Positions 21,263 through 34,300 of a stretch of DNA of 64,000 bases are shown here, in pieces. The stretch spans positions 2,046,001 through 2,110,000 of the forward strand of contig JAACJO010000002.1 of assembly GCA_013368445.1 (NCBI GenBank), given 5' to 3'. Below the pieces are notes generated by a model that had not been told where the DNA came from, searched no databases, and saw only the letters and a list, made by a program, of their open reading frames with translations. Made by a program: the position numbers and the translations under genes. This stretch comes from Leucocoprinus leucothites (Eukaryota; Basidiomycota; Agaricomycetes; Agaricales; Agaricaceae). How positions within the stretch are numbered: the first letter of the stretch is position 1; every line of letters begins with the position of its first letter.

Positions 21263-24200
21263 CTACAGTCCAGCCGCATATTGCATCAGTCCTAGCAGTT
21301 TAAACTACGTGTTGTGAGCAGAATTCGGACATGCACAGTATACACATACCTTTTCTTCCTCGGAATCAGTAAACACCGCCCACGGTGCGCGGTCGTGGAA
21401 CTCGATTGCAAACGAGTGCGGGATCGCTTTTAGATCTTCATATCCATCCTCAGGTTCTCTCAGCGCCCTGACTGTACCTTGTACGTCCAGGCGGTCCAAT
21501 ACCTGTGTCATGTCCTTGCACCACGTCAGTACTGATGCGATCATCACTTTTAGACTCAACCTACCTTCGGGCTTCGATAAAAATAAAACGTGTTCGGCAC
21601 AAACTTGAAATACCTCCTTCTCCAAACAACACTCTCATCCGTCTGAATCGTCACCCAGCCCATTACAGCACCTTCTCGCGCCTTGATCCGACTCTTAACC
21701 TCTCCCTCCGCCTCTCTGATCTTCTTCTTTCTCTCCTCCTCTCCTCTTCTCTTCGCTTCTTCCTCAGCTCTAGCATTTTCCTCTGCGGCTCTTTGCTGTT
21801 CTTTTCTCCACTCTTCCAATCTCAAATGCTCTGCTATCCTCTTCTGTCTTTCCGATCTCCTCCTCTCCTCCTTCTCCCTCTTCGCCTCTCCTCTTCCTCT
21901 CTCTCCATCTCCTCCCTCCTCCTCCGCTCAGCTGCAACACGCAAAGCCTCAGCTTGTATTCTCGCCTTTCGCCCCTCAGCCTCCTCTTCCTCCCTCCTCA
22001 TAGACTCTTCTTTCTCCCACTTCAACCTCTCCTGTCTCTCCTCCTCAGCTCTCAACACCTCTTTCTCCTCTTCCATTTTCTGTTTTTGCATCTCCATACG
22101 AAGACGCGCACGTTCCGCAGGATCACGGATAGCCGTTAACCCTTGTGGCTCAGCCCACTTTCCTTTTTTCAAAGTATTGATACCGTACGATTGTTGCTCT
22201 TGTCGTATAGTAAGCGACCGATTTTCAGCCGCAATCCCGTATAGACCAAACTCTTCAGGCCTGAGCACAACAATATCAGCTTCATTGTCATTCCTATTTG
22301 CATCCTGTCCTCCTCCACCCAAATGTTCATGCGAAATCACAGCATATTCAGATATGCTATGTGCATGCGTAAACGACGATTCCGACATCGCAAGTCCAGG
22401 TGGAGAAGGCATCAATTCCGGTTCCGGTTCATGTTCATTCAGATCCGCAACATCCGCCACAGCAGAATATTGCACATGCGAAAAATCAACCCTAGCACCA
22501 TCGGGTCATCCATCTCAACAGCAACACCATACAAAAATCACTTACGGATAAGGATGATGCTCTACTCCATGTTCAACACCAAACTCATTCTTCATCCCCC
22601 GCGCACCAATAGTAGGCGTATAAACCCCCTTATCCTTTGGTGGCGTAGGCGGCGGCATCGTATCATCCGACTCCTGACTCTCATCCACGTCCCCCATCCC
22701 ATACCCTCCCCTTCCTCCTCCACCATCACTCGCCGCGCCACCCTTCCCACTTCCCCCACCATGACCCCACCCTACAGCAGCAGCAGCACTACCCGATCTC
22801 TTCTTTCTCCTCAAGAAATTACTGATTTGAGTTCCGATCTTCATACTCCCTGTCCCTCCTCCTCCACCGCCGACGATAGCACTTGAGGAATGTCGATACC
22901 CCAATCCGGGTGTCGACTCAGACACCGCCCGCTTGGCGGGTTGCAAATCAATATAATTCATCGAGTTCATCGTTGGCGCCGTAGGCGGTATAGCACTGAC
23001 AGGCTGCGAATAGCTTCTTCCCATATCTATCGCAGTAAACGAATGATGGTGCTGAATAGGCTGTTGATGATTCTGGTATTGTTGTTGTAGAAGGTTGGGC
23101 GGCAGCGATTGTGTGATAGGCGAACCAAGTGGTGGAGTCGAGTTCGCGGTGGCAGCGGCAGTATTATACAGGACGGATCCAGCCGTCGTCGTCGTATCCA
23201 CCTGGGTCTTCGGGGGAGCGTACGCCTGCGGCGAAGCTTGTCCAGCAGGAGAAGAAAAAGTCAACAAAGAAGGATCAGGCTCCGCCAACGAGTTTGCGAG
23301 TGCAGAGTTTGTCAACCGGGAGACGTCGTCAACCGTAAGCACCGCATCGTGTTTCTATAGGCATGGAGAGATGGTTAGTCAATTCGTTCGAAAAGGGGGA
23401 GAGAACAATGACAACTCCAGGTAGCTCAGGGTCCAAACAATATGAGCCCATGAATGATACAGAAAACGATTGTTGTCAGGGACCCGAATCATAATAATGA
23501 GGTCCTCGGCATGGCAATAGGCTTAGCCCTTGTACTATAGATTGGCGCTGAGGCAAAGCTATAGACGCCCCTGGGCATCATGATGATTGTTATAATTAAG
23601 CCAAAGTGTGGGGCTCCCCGTTTTAAACTTAGGGCAGTGCCAGTTGATGATCAACAATGTGACGTGTGCCAGGTGCCGTCAACGATCGAAAGAAAAGATG
23701 TGAAGAAGTGAAAGAGTTGAAGCAGCAAAGAGGGGATTCAAAACTTGTAAGATACAGCTCACTCACTTTGAATATCATCCCCAGTCGACGAGTATGAACC
23801 TGCGCACGCGCTATCGCAACCAATTAATCAGCTCAATCCAATCTCCGGCCAAGACCTCGCAACTCACCTCGTCGAACACCCAAAACACCCCTCGCAACAT
23901 AACTAACCAACAAATACCTCGCATCTCCATCCTCTTCCTCACTCCCAAGTCTATCTCTCCCCTCGTCCTCCTCTTCACCCGTACTTGTAGCCGGTGACAA
24001 AGGTTGGTGCTTCTGCATAGGCAAATCATCCACATCCACACGTAAAAACCCCACAAGTATTTGTTCATCCTCTCCTGGGTCAATTTTTGTTTTGAGCTCT
24101 TCGAGTCCTTCCGCGCCGAATGCGTATAAGGATAGCTCGTCGGACTATATAGAAAAGGGATAAAATAAATTTCACGAGTTTTAGAATGACTGGAGAGGGT

Positions 24201-24366
24201 AGACATACGGTGTGGTTTGAGTAATGTAACAAAAACCTAGGTATATTAGGGTTAGACTTTATATCCGGAACCTCATAAAGGCCGAGACACACCAGTTCAA
24301 CTCGTTATTCAACACTGCATCATACGCAGCCATAATTTCCCCCGAATCCGCCAAGTTGAGCGCCAT
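21263..24366 (-). CDS. ADF-H and PH domain protein with central coiled coil
   Basis: The N-terminus (ATG 24364-24366) is an actin-depolymerising-factor homology domain: MALNLADSGEIMAAYDAVL, LNWFLLHYSNHTDELSLYAFG, EELKTKIDPGEDEQILVGFL, then after an acidic insert RYLLVSYV and HTRRLGMIFK, KHDAVLTVDD, like the Abp1/drebrin ADF-H. A long Pro/Ser/Gln-rich linker follows, then a highly charged coiled coil of Glu/Arg repeats (about 22150-21670). The C-terminus is a PH domain: GAVMGWVTIQTDESVVWRRR, YFKFVPNTFYFYRSPK, and the closing helix FKLLGLMQYAAGL before TAG 21263-21265. No SH3 domain is present. Likely role: a cortical actin adaptor bound to membrane lipid (inference). The coiled-coil frame breaks near 21880-21905 inside purine-rich repeats with no plausible intron, so the model carries a frameshift or a sequence error there. 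Confidence 0.8.
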
Positions 24367-25054
24367 ATTTTCAAGCACTGTTGTTATAACAAAGTGCCAG
24401 CGTAGGTATACAATCTCAAGACTTCAAACAAAGCCAAGTGTTCTTGCTAGAGGAGATCGTCCCAAAAACCAAGCAATAAATCCACAGGGTCAAGAGAGAA
24501 GAGGAAGAAAAGCCAAGAAGATATAAACAGAACGAAAGTGGTATATGTAATACGAGCAAGAGAGTGAGGCAGTGAGCGGAGAGTATTCCCAAAAGGAGTG
24601 CCTCGGGTGGCGTATAACTATAGGACACGTAAGGAAGGTGAAGCTGAGGGTGGGAACAGCTCGCTACAGCGTCCACTTATGTGCCCTGGATCCTGATCAT
24701 GTTGTAGCGAAGCCAAGTATAGAGTGGGTTGCTATATGGTTCGTTCCCGTGACAATCAGACTACATAGCAATGTGTTAATGTGTTGCTGCCAACGAAGTT
24801 TTTCCGGTATTTAACATCATGACAGTTTTCTTCAGAGGCACCACCTAAACTGATGACACGGCATGAAACTTTGAGCTCAGCATACAGAGAAAGAAATGAG
24901 ATCCAATTAGCGGGTCTAAAACACACAACACAGAAACACAGCATTATACCGGTGGAAAGTCCGTCTACGACTACTGTATACAAAAGTGGAGAAAGAGTAA
25001 ACTGACAACCAGCCAAGAAAGAGCTTTTTGGAGGGCTCGATCAGTAGAACCCAG
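24367..25054. other. intergenic, nothing identified
   Basis: This 688-bp gap must contain the ADF-H/PH promoter and the clathrin heavy chain 3' UTR. Frames at 24416-25016 on both strands are short and without motifs. Confidence 0.4.
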
Positions 25055-28000
25055 TCATTGCCTGACAGTCGGGTACTGTTAGATCTACATCATTTGTTTG
25101 ATGGACACAGTCGACTCACGGGGGGTACGCCGTTCATAGAGGGGCCATTCATGCCAGTTGGTGCTTGCCCAACATTTCTATAAAAACACATCAATCAGTG
25201 AACTCCTGACATCTATGGGGTCTGTACTCACCCTCCGTATGTCAACAGCCCAATACCAGCGGGGTTGATCATGGGAGCTTCTGCTTCTGCTTGCTCCTTT
25301 TGAGAATCCTTCTTCGCTCGCTCTTTAACCTCCTTCTCCAGCTGCACCAACTGTCACATACAGAATCAGAACAGCTAACAACAAGGGTTACGCAACTACG
25401 GACCTTCTCAATCTGTGATCGTTGCACTTGAATCTTATATGGCATGTAGAAATCATTCAAACCATGTAACCACGATAACTCCTCAACAATATCCGACCGA
25501 AGAAGGTCAAAGCAGATGTACAAGGTCGCCGCGAAGCACTCTTTGTTCCCGATATCCACAAAGTAAGACAACAGCTCTTCTGCAACGTCGGTTGAATTTG
25601 ATGTAGCAGCAGTGACCATAGCGTCCTTGTAAAGCTTGTCTTGCTTCGACAGTGCTATTGACTCTTCCCACTTATTATTCTTCTTGTACAAATGTGCGGC
25701 AAGACGGCGGAATTCAAGAAGTAGATGACGCTCCAGCCGACGGGCCAAGGCGTTGTTGTCGAAGTTTTCAAAGCTGTCAATCGAATCACGGAGCGTCTTG
25801 TAATCTTCCTCTTCGATTAGAAGATCGTTGTAGGCATCATTGACAGCCTCAATATTGAGCTGCAAAAAAAGTCAGTAATCTGCCACCTCTAAGTGAGAAT
25901 AACGTACATGCTGCACAGCGATGAGGTAAGGGCGGATGAGAGGAACATGGTCCATTTGGCGGAACATGCGAACAACACGGGTGTGGTCAATACGAGGGAT
26001 GAGAACAGTCAACAAGTCAGTGAGAAGTGTCGGCTGCTCTTGGAGGTAGAACGTCAGAGCCTTGTAATAACTAAACGCCAATCAGCAGCTGCAAAAACTC
26101 AAAAAGCTGAATTTTCTTACATTTCCACATTGGCTACCCGTACGACGACCTCCTTGAATTGATTGTGTTCCCAAGCATCTGCAGAGCGCTCAATCATGGC
26201 AAGAGCAGCATTATCCTGAAAAAAAGCCGGCGAGTCAACAGGGGATCACGGAAATCAACACGAAGAGGCACATACGAATTCATCATATTTGATGTATAGG
26301 AACACCAGCTCAGGCCACAGATGAGCTCGTTCTGTCGCTTTGATGACCTTGGGAATGTTGATACGAGCCACGAACAGTTTAAGATGTTCCATCACTGTTA
26401 AACAAATAAGCAGGGGGTCTGTTTGATGATATATATCACAAACGTACACTTAGCAGGCTTGTATTTGCTGAGGAGAATTGCGAGTTCCGTGAAAATACCC
26501 ATGTGAGCACGTTCCAAGCTCAAACCAGCATCAAGAAGATTGATGACTTCCTCGAAATGACCGGCGTTCTCATACATGCTAATGAGGGCGGGAAGCTCCT
26601 CCTTTAGAACAGATCAGCAAAAAGCCAATAATTTAGCTAGGGAAAAACGTACAGCGTGGACAATGATATGGAGACCGCAAATCTGGGCAAGGCGGAACTC
26701 GTTCTTGCTGATACAGGCCTTGTGCACCTGTTTCCAGACCCTGCGGCGTCATCAGCTCAATCGTTGTGCCTCCAGAGCGAGTATTACTTACTGCGTATTA
26801 CCAGCCTTCCTGGCACTCTCCACAGCAGCCTGGTTCTCTCCAAGGTAGATCAAGGTGGTTGCCAACCTCGCCCAGTTGGAGATACTCGTGAACAAGAGCT
26901 TGGCAGCCTGGTATAGTTCGTCCTCGAAACATTTCTCTCCAACCTCAAGGACATCCGCAACATTGGTCATGCTCAAGAAGTCCTCCATGTCGTGAAGGCG
27001 GTCAGTCTTGGCATAGGCATACGCTAACTCAGTGTCGATCTTTGGCTCGCGTAGAGTCTTGCGCGCCATTTGAAGGTAGCGAACGAGGTCATCATGCTTG
27101 CCAGCGCGGTTTGCAATCTCAATGAGTTCCACAAAGTTGGATGGATCCTCGGCCTTAATGTAAGAATCTGCGTAATGTCTGAGTGCAAGCTTGTGAGTCC
27201 AACGAGAATACACGTACCAACCGAGTCTTTGATGCGCATCACATCCAACTGAGCCTTAGCCAACCGACTCCAGACTTCAGGCCTGTTGACCTTGTTGGCA
27301 TAATCCGAGCCACGATCGATGGAGACGATGTGTTCAACAAGCACATTGATTGCCTCAGCGTGCTGCTCGTATTTCTTGTAGATGGTGAACGCTTCCTCGT
27401 ATAGGCCTTTGTCAATAGCAATCTTCGCGATCTCCGACGGGTCATAGTTCTGCAACTTGTTGATATACCCAACGACCTTGCCCTTGTCCGAGTTGATGGC
27501 AGTCAGGAGCAACAAGTTCTGCAAGCTCTTGTTGTCACTGAACGGCGAAGGCTCGATAATGATCTTCTCTAGTAGTTCAATGAGCTCGATAGGAAGGTTG
27601 TTCTGGATAAACGCCTTGACAGTGACTGATACATCATCAGGATCGGTGCATTCGGGAATGGCAGTTGCGACAACCTGTCCTTATCTCAGAATGATATAGA
27701 TCAACCAGAAAATGCGCGAGCACGTACCTGATCAACTAAAGAACGGCGATGGATATTATCCTCGGTAAGGACTTGGGACCAAAGGTCAAGTTCACGACGC
27801 TTCACGAGATAGCGGGCCTGCTGCTTGTACATCGAGTTCTCGTTGGTGATAGTAATCAACTCCTCGTCGCAAAGACCCTTGGCATAAGCAATGTATGCGA
27901 GGTATGGATCGCGGGCTTCGCAGAAGCGGCCAACCACAAGAGGGTCATACACCTGCAGCGAAACGTCAGAATCCAGGATTTAAAGGAGGCATATAGGCTG

Positions 28001-31000
28001 AATATAACATACGTTATTCTCCTTGAGGAACTGCTCGGGGTTGTTGTTGCTATCAATGTAGATTTTGGCGATGGCGTTGAAGACAGGAGTGTCCTGGCTA
28101 CCAGCCTGAACACGGGCCTCAAGCCAAGGAAGGATCAACTTGAGCCTGTTCCTCTGCTCGACCTCGGCAACAAGCTCATCAACGGGGAATGTTCCCTGGA
28201 CGCTAGCAAGCAAGCTCTTGATTGTAGTCTCATCGCAATCGACATCCAAAAGGCCACCAATAACCTGAGGCGTCCTGACAGAGTTGACGCGCTGCACGTA
28301 CACCTCGATGAACTTGGTAAGGCCATTCTGATACAAGTACAGGACGAGGTCGTGAACAAAGTCGAAGCGATCGCAGACGATGATGAGAGGAAGTTGGTCG
28401 GACAATTTGGCTTCTTTGAGGAAGTTCTTGACCTTCTCGGGATTGTAGTAGTTGCTCTCCCTGCAAATGCGCTCGACCTCGCGAATTTGCCCAGTGCGTG
28501 TGGCGGCCTGAATATACTTGAAGTGCACCTCTGCATCTTGACTGAGGTTGACGACAGAGCCGAGATAGTAGTATAAGCCCTCAAAGCTCTTATAGCTCTC
28601 GAACATCTCAATCAACTTGACGGGGCCAAGAATATCGGAATACTTGGTGGCAATTTGGACGACAACCTGAAGGTTCTGGCGGATGTTGACGCGTAACATC
28701 TCATTGAGGCAGGCCATGGACTGCTCAGTGGTGAGCTTGCTGAAGTAATTGACGAGCCACTGGAGGGTGAACGTGAGTTAAGGAGCAAATAATTATCTCA
28801 GTTTTACTCACATCGGGTTGAAGACCAGTAGTGTGAACGATAGCCCTCTTAATATCTGCCAAGTCCTCATAGTGTTCCAATGCCTACAAAGGATGTCAGA
28901 AACGTTACAGGGAATGAACTCATACTTACCCTCTGCAACAAACCGGCCTTCTCGCAAAGATTGGCAATCCTAGGACGATCATAGTGCGTGAACATCTCAT
29001 TTCCAAGGATAGCATCGGCGACCTGAGGAGCATGAACAAGGTTCATCTCAAGCAATCTCGTCTGCAGATGACCCTGCTCGGGCTTGTTATCTTTGAGGGC
29101 ATCCAACAAGAAGGAAGTAGCAGGTTGAATCATGTTCTGTGACATGAAAATATCGACCACCTATACCGAGAATTAACATCCCGTAGTCGTCAAATAACGT
29201 CGAGTTACTTACCCGCTCAATGTCAACAAGGGGACCGGACTCGTCATTGACAAGTTGCCCAGCAAATTCAGCACCCTTGTCGGGATTGGTGCGCATGATG
29301 TGCTGGAGCAAGCCAACATAATCAGGGGTATGACCAACTTTCTTTGAGTACAGAATGATCTTGTCAATCTGGCCAGTTTCCGCGAAGCAGGCGATGACCT
29401 TGTTGGGAACATTGGCACGAAGATAGACAGAAAGCGCTAATGACATGTCATGGAGGCGAACAATATCGCCGAGCTCCTCTGAGCAAGTAAGCTTTAATAC
29501 GAGTCAGTAACATAATGCTGGTAGTTTGAGGCCAAGTACCTTGTTCTCCTTGAGCCATTTCTCAAGAAGCTGCTTCCTTCCTTGTTGCAAAACAGGCCGT
29601 GCAAGCTCCAAAGACTCGAGATGGTTCAGTTCACCTTTCTCAAGCAAGATACCGAAGTACTGGAGGATGGGAGAAAGTCCACCTGGAGGAGCAGGAGCAC
29701 CCTTGAAAGACTCAATGACTTGATTGGTTCGCAGAATACCCTGGTTGTTTAGAGTGAGAAATATGCCTCGGAAACAAGACGGATTGAAGCTCACTCGTGG
29801 AGAGTTAGCGGCAATCTTGGCAGCCTCGCCGTATTGACCTGACGCAAATAGCTGTTGATATTGCTTAATATAGAGATCATCAGCACCAGGAAGATTAGCT
29901 CTGCTAGCCAGCTTGAACGCCAATTCCGTGTTATTCAAGCTCTGCAGAATATACGGAACGATGGTTTGCTCGTCAACGCTAACACTGAGGACCTGCCCCT
30001 TCTTGTTAACACCGATGATACCGTTCGTAGCTTCGTGCTCAGCCGTAACGAAAATCGTCTCTCCAGAAATACGGTTCATGTAGACACATGCACCCGTCTC
30101 GAGGTCGTAAAGGTGAATAAAGCCGTATTTCGTGACGAGGTAGATGATACCATGTTTCTTGGACACTTGCATGGCCACCGGGAAATCGCTGGTCGCCTCT
30201 GGAGGGAAGAACACCTCAACAGCGCGCTTAGTGAAAGGAGGATCGGGAGCTTGATGATCAATTTCAACAATTTGGAGCTATTCGCGTAATTAGCAACTAA
30301 AAACAGTAACATTATTCAAACCACACACCTTGGCTCCAGTTGCTGTACGTACAGCAAACGTGAACAATTTGGTTGATTTCTGATGACCATCCAGCTTGAG
30401 CTCTGCGAATGCAGCAGCATGCCCTTCAATGGCTTGGGATACACCTCGATCACGACTGTACAGTTGCATAGAGCCTTTGACCTTGAACGCAGAAGGATTC
30501 GTCGCGTTTGATGAGATGCCAATGAGAACGAGCCATTTCTCGTCGGTCGTCACGCGGTAATTGATGATTTGAGTTCCTTGAAGAGTTGGATGACGGTCGA
30601 AAATCTTCTGAGGTGGTGAAGTCTGGTCGGCGATTGTCCAGTGATGTACAGCATTGTCGGTGACCATTCCGATCGTCGTATCGGAGACCCACTTCCAGAA
30701 AGCAATGTCCTCGTTCATAACGTGTGATTTCACTTTCTGCTTCGTTTCAATATTGAAGATTTGGAGTGTACGACCGGCTAAGAAACATGCTTATCAGGGT
30801 GACGTTGCCCGAGGTTATACATGCAAACTCACCTTTCAGTGCCAGGATCTTCTGCGACGGGTGCATGATTGCAGAGTCAGCACCAATGGGTCGTCGCAAA
30901 ACATTGTTAGCATCCCCAAGGTCGATGATGACGACTTGGTCCCGCTCGTTAATGCGCTCGCGTACACAGATGAAACGGTCAGATTCGAGTGTCAGTGTCT

Positions 31001-31216
31001 AAGGATTGCAAGCAAGGTCAGACCCCATTCCGGAGCTACAATTCGAGAAATTACCTGTGTAAAAGAAACAGAGGCGTCGTTAGTATAAGTGCGCACGTCA
31101 GCAGTGGTAATAGCGTCGCGTCAACACACCTGGAATGAAATGGAGGCTGGTTGGACTCCCAGACTGGAGAGTTGAAGATGTTCCGCAAAAGCGATAGGTT
31201 TTGAATAATCAGCCAT
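25055..31216 (-). CDS. CHC1: clathrin heavy chain
   Basis: Clathrin heavy chain forms the three legs of the triskelion that coats endocytic and trans-Golgi vesicles. The start [20 protein letters not shown] (ATG 31214-31216) leads into the seven-bladed propeller: [56 protein letters not shown] and [21 protein letters not shown]. Then come the linker and the CHCR leg repeats, for example [23 protein letters not shown] in parts, [21 protein letters not shown] and [19 protein letters not shown]. The trimerisation end is charged and the tail is short and Gly/Pro/Asn-rich ([16 protein letters not shown]), finishing YPTVRQ with TGA at 25055-25057. About 20 short introns interrupt it. The length, near 1,680 residues, is normal and I see no frame break. 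It is the largest gene here and the surest call. Confidence 0.97.
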
Positions 31217-31509
31217 GGTGAATGTGTCTGGGTCCAAACAGGACGCTGCAGCTGCGGGTAGGGACTTATGTTAGGGCGAGGGGAAACTTATATTGTTTGC
31301 ACTTGTTGTGCTCCGACTTTAAGCACATGGATGATGGCGATGCACCACCGCGCTGATTCAGGAAGTTAACAACCTCACAAAGCAGGCACACTGCTCGAAC
31401 ATAAGAACGACTGGGAACGGACTGAAGATACTTTATACAACAGTGTGTGTACGGCATCACATCTATATAGGTTCAATAGACCAATTAAAGGAGATTTTCG
31501 ATATTCAAT

Positions 31510-33057
31510 CTACTCTCCAGCTTCTTCCTGTGCTTCGTGAAGGACCGCAACTCCGTCTTTATCTTCATCAAACTGATAAAAAGGAAAGTCAAGTAAAACA
31601 GTCCTCTTTATAAATTTTGGGAGCGGCTGGTAGATAGACGGTGGAAATGGAATGAGAATCGAGGTCTTATTGAGGTATGCCTGATACTGCTGCCATGCAT
31701 TTGCGAGCGCAGGATCGGCATTAGGACCACTCGACATCAGGAAGAACTTCTTTGCCGCTGGCTTCTCAACGGTCGGGAGACCTGAGCCGAACATGAGGAG
31801 CCTGAAAGATTGGGGGGAAAAGATGATGAGTTTACAAGAATCAACAAACGTTAGAGACATACACCATGGTCAGCAGCGGAGAAACAACCGAGCCGTATAA
31901 GGCAGACCGACTGGAAGATGGAATAGAACCGTTCGTAGCAGGGGAAATGCATATCATCCATATACCCCACCAACACAGTATTCTAGTACTTTAGGTCAGT
32001 CTGATACACGAGTTATTTCACAAGACATGGAACTCACTCTCCGAAATAGGGAGGGTGGCGGGACCAAGCCCAAAGTCCTCGCTACACAGTTTCAACCAAC
32101 ACTCATTCAATCTTGACCTGACTACTACTCACATTGGGAGGTTCTCCTTTCGGAATCATCTTGCGGGATTTGTAGAAGTACTATTTGAATGGTATTAATG
32201 GTGGATGTAGTCTGCTGAGTTTTAACCCCACTTTTTGTTGATCAGCTGTAGCCTCGATGACAATACCTACTACCCAGACAATGATGCCAGCTATGTCTCT
32301 GCTGGTGCCAAATTTAGGGTTATCACCCCCGATACGTTTATCAGAAACGGCAGGCGAATTGAGGATGACGACGGGCATGGAAACAGTCCAGACCTAGAAT
32401 ATAGGTTATTAGTTGGATTTTGATTCCCACAATGTATCGTGTACAAACCCAAATTATTTGACCTAGACTACCGTCAGCACCGCTATGCCAACCAAAAGGA
32501 AGAACACATACCAATCCAAAATCCGAGGAATTTGAAGAAATGCGAACGAATGTCGTCAAATCGAACATCCCTTCCCATTTGAATTACACGAAACAGCAAG
32601 AAGGCTACAGATGAGGATTAGGATAAATCAGATGCCTTGCTAGAAATGCCTGTGCTTGCCTGAAATCCGAGTCGCCCAGATCATAACGAAAACGCTGGCA
32701 ACTGTACATGGAATTAGGCCGACGTAATCTCCAATTGCCAGGAACTCACTGATGTTGCGCGCATAGAACGTATTTCCAACGAGCAGCGTGACAAGAGCTA
32801 ATTGGTGTAATGAGAAATTGCAAGAGGCACAATTGAAGAGCAATGAGTACCAAGTATGAAGAAATTAGATCCTGATTCCATTGCTCATGAGTAGACTGGT
32901 CTCGTCCATGACCTTCATATCACTCACCTCCTGTAAAATCTGTGATCTTGTCGAACTTGAGACTGTAAGCAATCGCGAATCCGGTCAGTTGCCATCCAGT
33001 CGTGATGAGAAAGGTGAGCAAGAGATAATATCGGTCTAGTGCATGAACAGGTGCCAT
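31510..33057 (-). CDS. DUF1295 multi-pass membrane protein (steroid 5-alpha-reductase-like)
   Basis: The protein begins MAPVHALDRYYLLLTFLITT (ATG 33055-33057) and carries at least six hydrophobic segments in small exons, among them VTLLVGNTFYARNISEF, GLIPCTVASVFVMIWATRISG and AGIIVWVVGIVIEATADQQK. It contains the signature LWAWSRHPPYFGE near 32050-32085, preceded by FYKSRKMIPKGEPPN, the conserved C-terminal segment of the DUF1295/steroid reductase group that likely binds NADPH. The long last exon reads KKFFLMSSGPNADPALANAW and ends in an acidic tail HEAQEEAGE (TAG 31510-31512). Enzyme activity has not been assigned for fungal DUF1295 proteins as far as I know; a membrane reductase acting on lipids is inference. 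It lies upstream of clathrin heavy chain in the same direction with a 293-bp gap. Confidence 0.87.
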
Positions 33058-33439
33058 GACCGTCGGAGCTACTGGTCGATACAGAGGGTAGCAGATTATA
33101 TACAGTCCAGAGGAATAAGGTGGTGTGAGAAGCGTTAAATCATGTCATTTCGACTTGGACGACGCGGAGTAAGAATAGAGTTGTAGCCTGTCAGCCCCTG
33201 TGATGCATGATCGTGGTTCGTGATGATGCTCGAAGACGGCTTGCGATCGGTTGTCTCGGCGTTGGCGTTTATATTGAGTTAGTCAGCTACAGCGGCCGTT
33301 GAACATATTCAATGGCGTTCTCGAGGTACAGCCATCGACTGAACACGCACCCTATTTTATTCTGCCTACAGGGCCACAATCATTTCTAAAATCTCCGATA
33401 CCTTCAACCCATTTTTTTCTCTCTACCGGCCCCATGTTA

Positions 33440-33970
33440 CTAATAGATATGATTGTCGTTGAAGTTCGGGATTCTTCGAACATATGGATTATCTAGTAGG
33501 TAAGTATATATTCTTGCCAAGTCTTTGTGAGGCTGAAGAGAGAGTTTGCCAGCTTTTTCAACCTCAAAATTGCGCGGACGGGCTATGGCTAGAGGTTTTA
33601 CAACGAGCCTCTGTAGTGGTCCCCGACTAGTTCCCATGAACTCGCCGGCCAATGGCAAAATCACCTTCATATCCCTCAGATGTCCCAGGCAGCCAGTACA
33701 TGATGCCTTGAATTGAATGAAGAGAGGCATTCCACCGTTCCAGGAAAGGATGTGAATATCTCCGGATATTTTCGTGAATAAACCGATGAAGTGGAAACGC
33801 GAAGGACATCCAGAACTTTTGGAATTGGGATTGTCGTAGACATCCTAATCAATTCGCTTGAACGACGAACGTTCGTCGCCTGGAAAATCTCTATCAGTCT
33901 ATTCTTCCCAAGCTGTCGACGCGGCCCGACTCTTAAGGATCTTGGTCTGCATCCTATCCTGCAAAACACG
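33440..33970 (-). pseudogene. possible degraded kinase-like relic
   Basis: Three overlapping minus-strand frames carry scraps that resemble the APH-like kinases seen at 16.6 kb: STTIPIPKVLDVL (the loop before the hinge), ERWNASLHSIQ, and GTSRGPL following a GHLRDMK segment. No single frame holds them and there is no catalytic HxD or DWE motif. I list it only as a suggestion; the similarity is weak and by eye. Confidence 0.25.
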
Positions 33971-34300
33971 CGCTGGGATACTCATGCGGCATGATTTCCA
34001 TCTGCTTGCCCTCGAAATACCCCGAGGTGTCTACACATGCAACAGGACGTACTTCAATAAAGCAACGTTCCTGTCTTTGTACCATGCGCACTTGTGTTAA
34101 CCATCTACAACATCTGCAACCTCTGTTACCGTCAAAAACAATCAAATGGATATGTCTTGCTCATAAAAATGACTGTGATATCCTCTGTTAATCCCCCACT
34201 TTGAATTACATTCTATCCCACCGGTATGCTGCCATCCCTCATTCTTTGCCTGCGGTTAAATAAACATACTGCCTAGATCGTGTAACTTCAAGTGGTGCCG
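33971..34300. promoter_or_regulatory. upstream region of the sialidase gene
   Basis: This stretch should hold the sialidase promoter. Pyrimidine-rich runs and TAAATAAACATAC at about 34258-34270 lie 30-45 bp before the ATG. No recognised regulator site stands out. Confidence 0.35.

Noticed and set aside
21505..22551. A 348-codon plus-strand ORF rich in Ser and Leu
   Set aside because: It is exactly antisense to the Glu/Arg coiled coil of the ADF-H/PH gene; purine-rich codons read backwards give Ser/Leu/Pro runs. It has no domain of its own.
22542..23342. A separate protein within 22.5-23.3 kb (minus, starting MLTVDDVSRL)
   Set aside because: It is the linker region of the ADF-H/PH gene; its upstream end joins by splicing to the ADF-H domain (KHDAVLTVDD), so it is not a separate gene.
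27749..28576. A 275-codon plus-strand ORF
   Set aside because: It is the reverse complement of well-conserved clathrin heavy chain exons and shows the mirrored composition expected of an antisense shadow.
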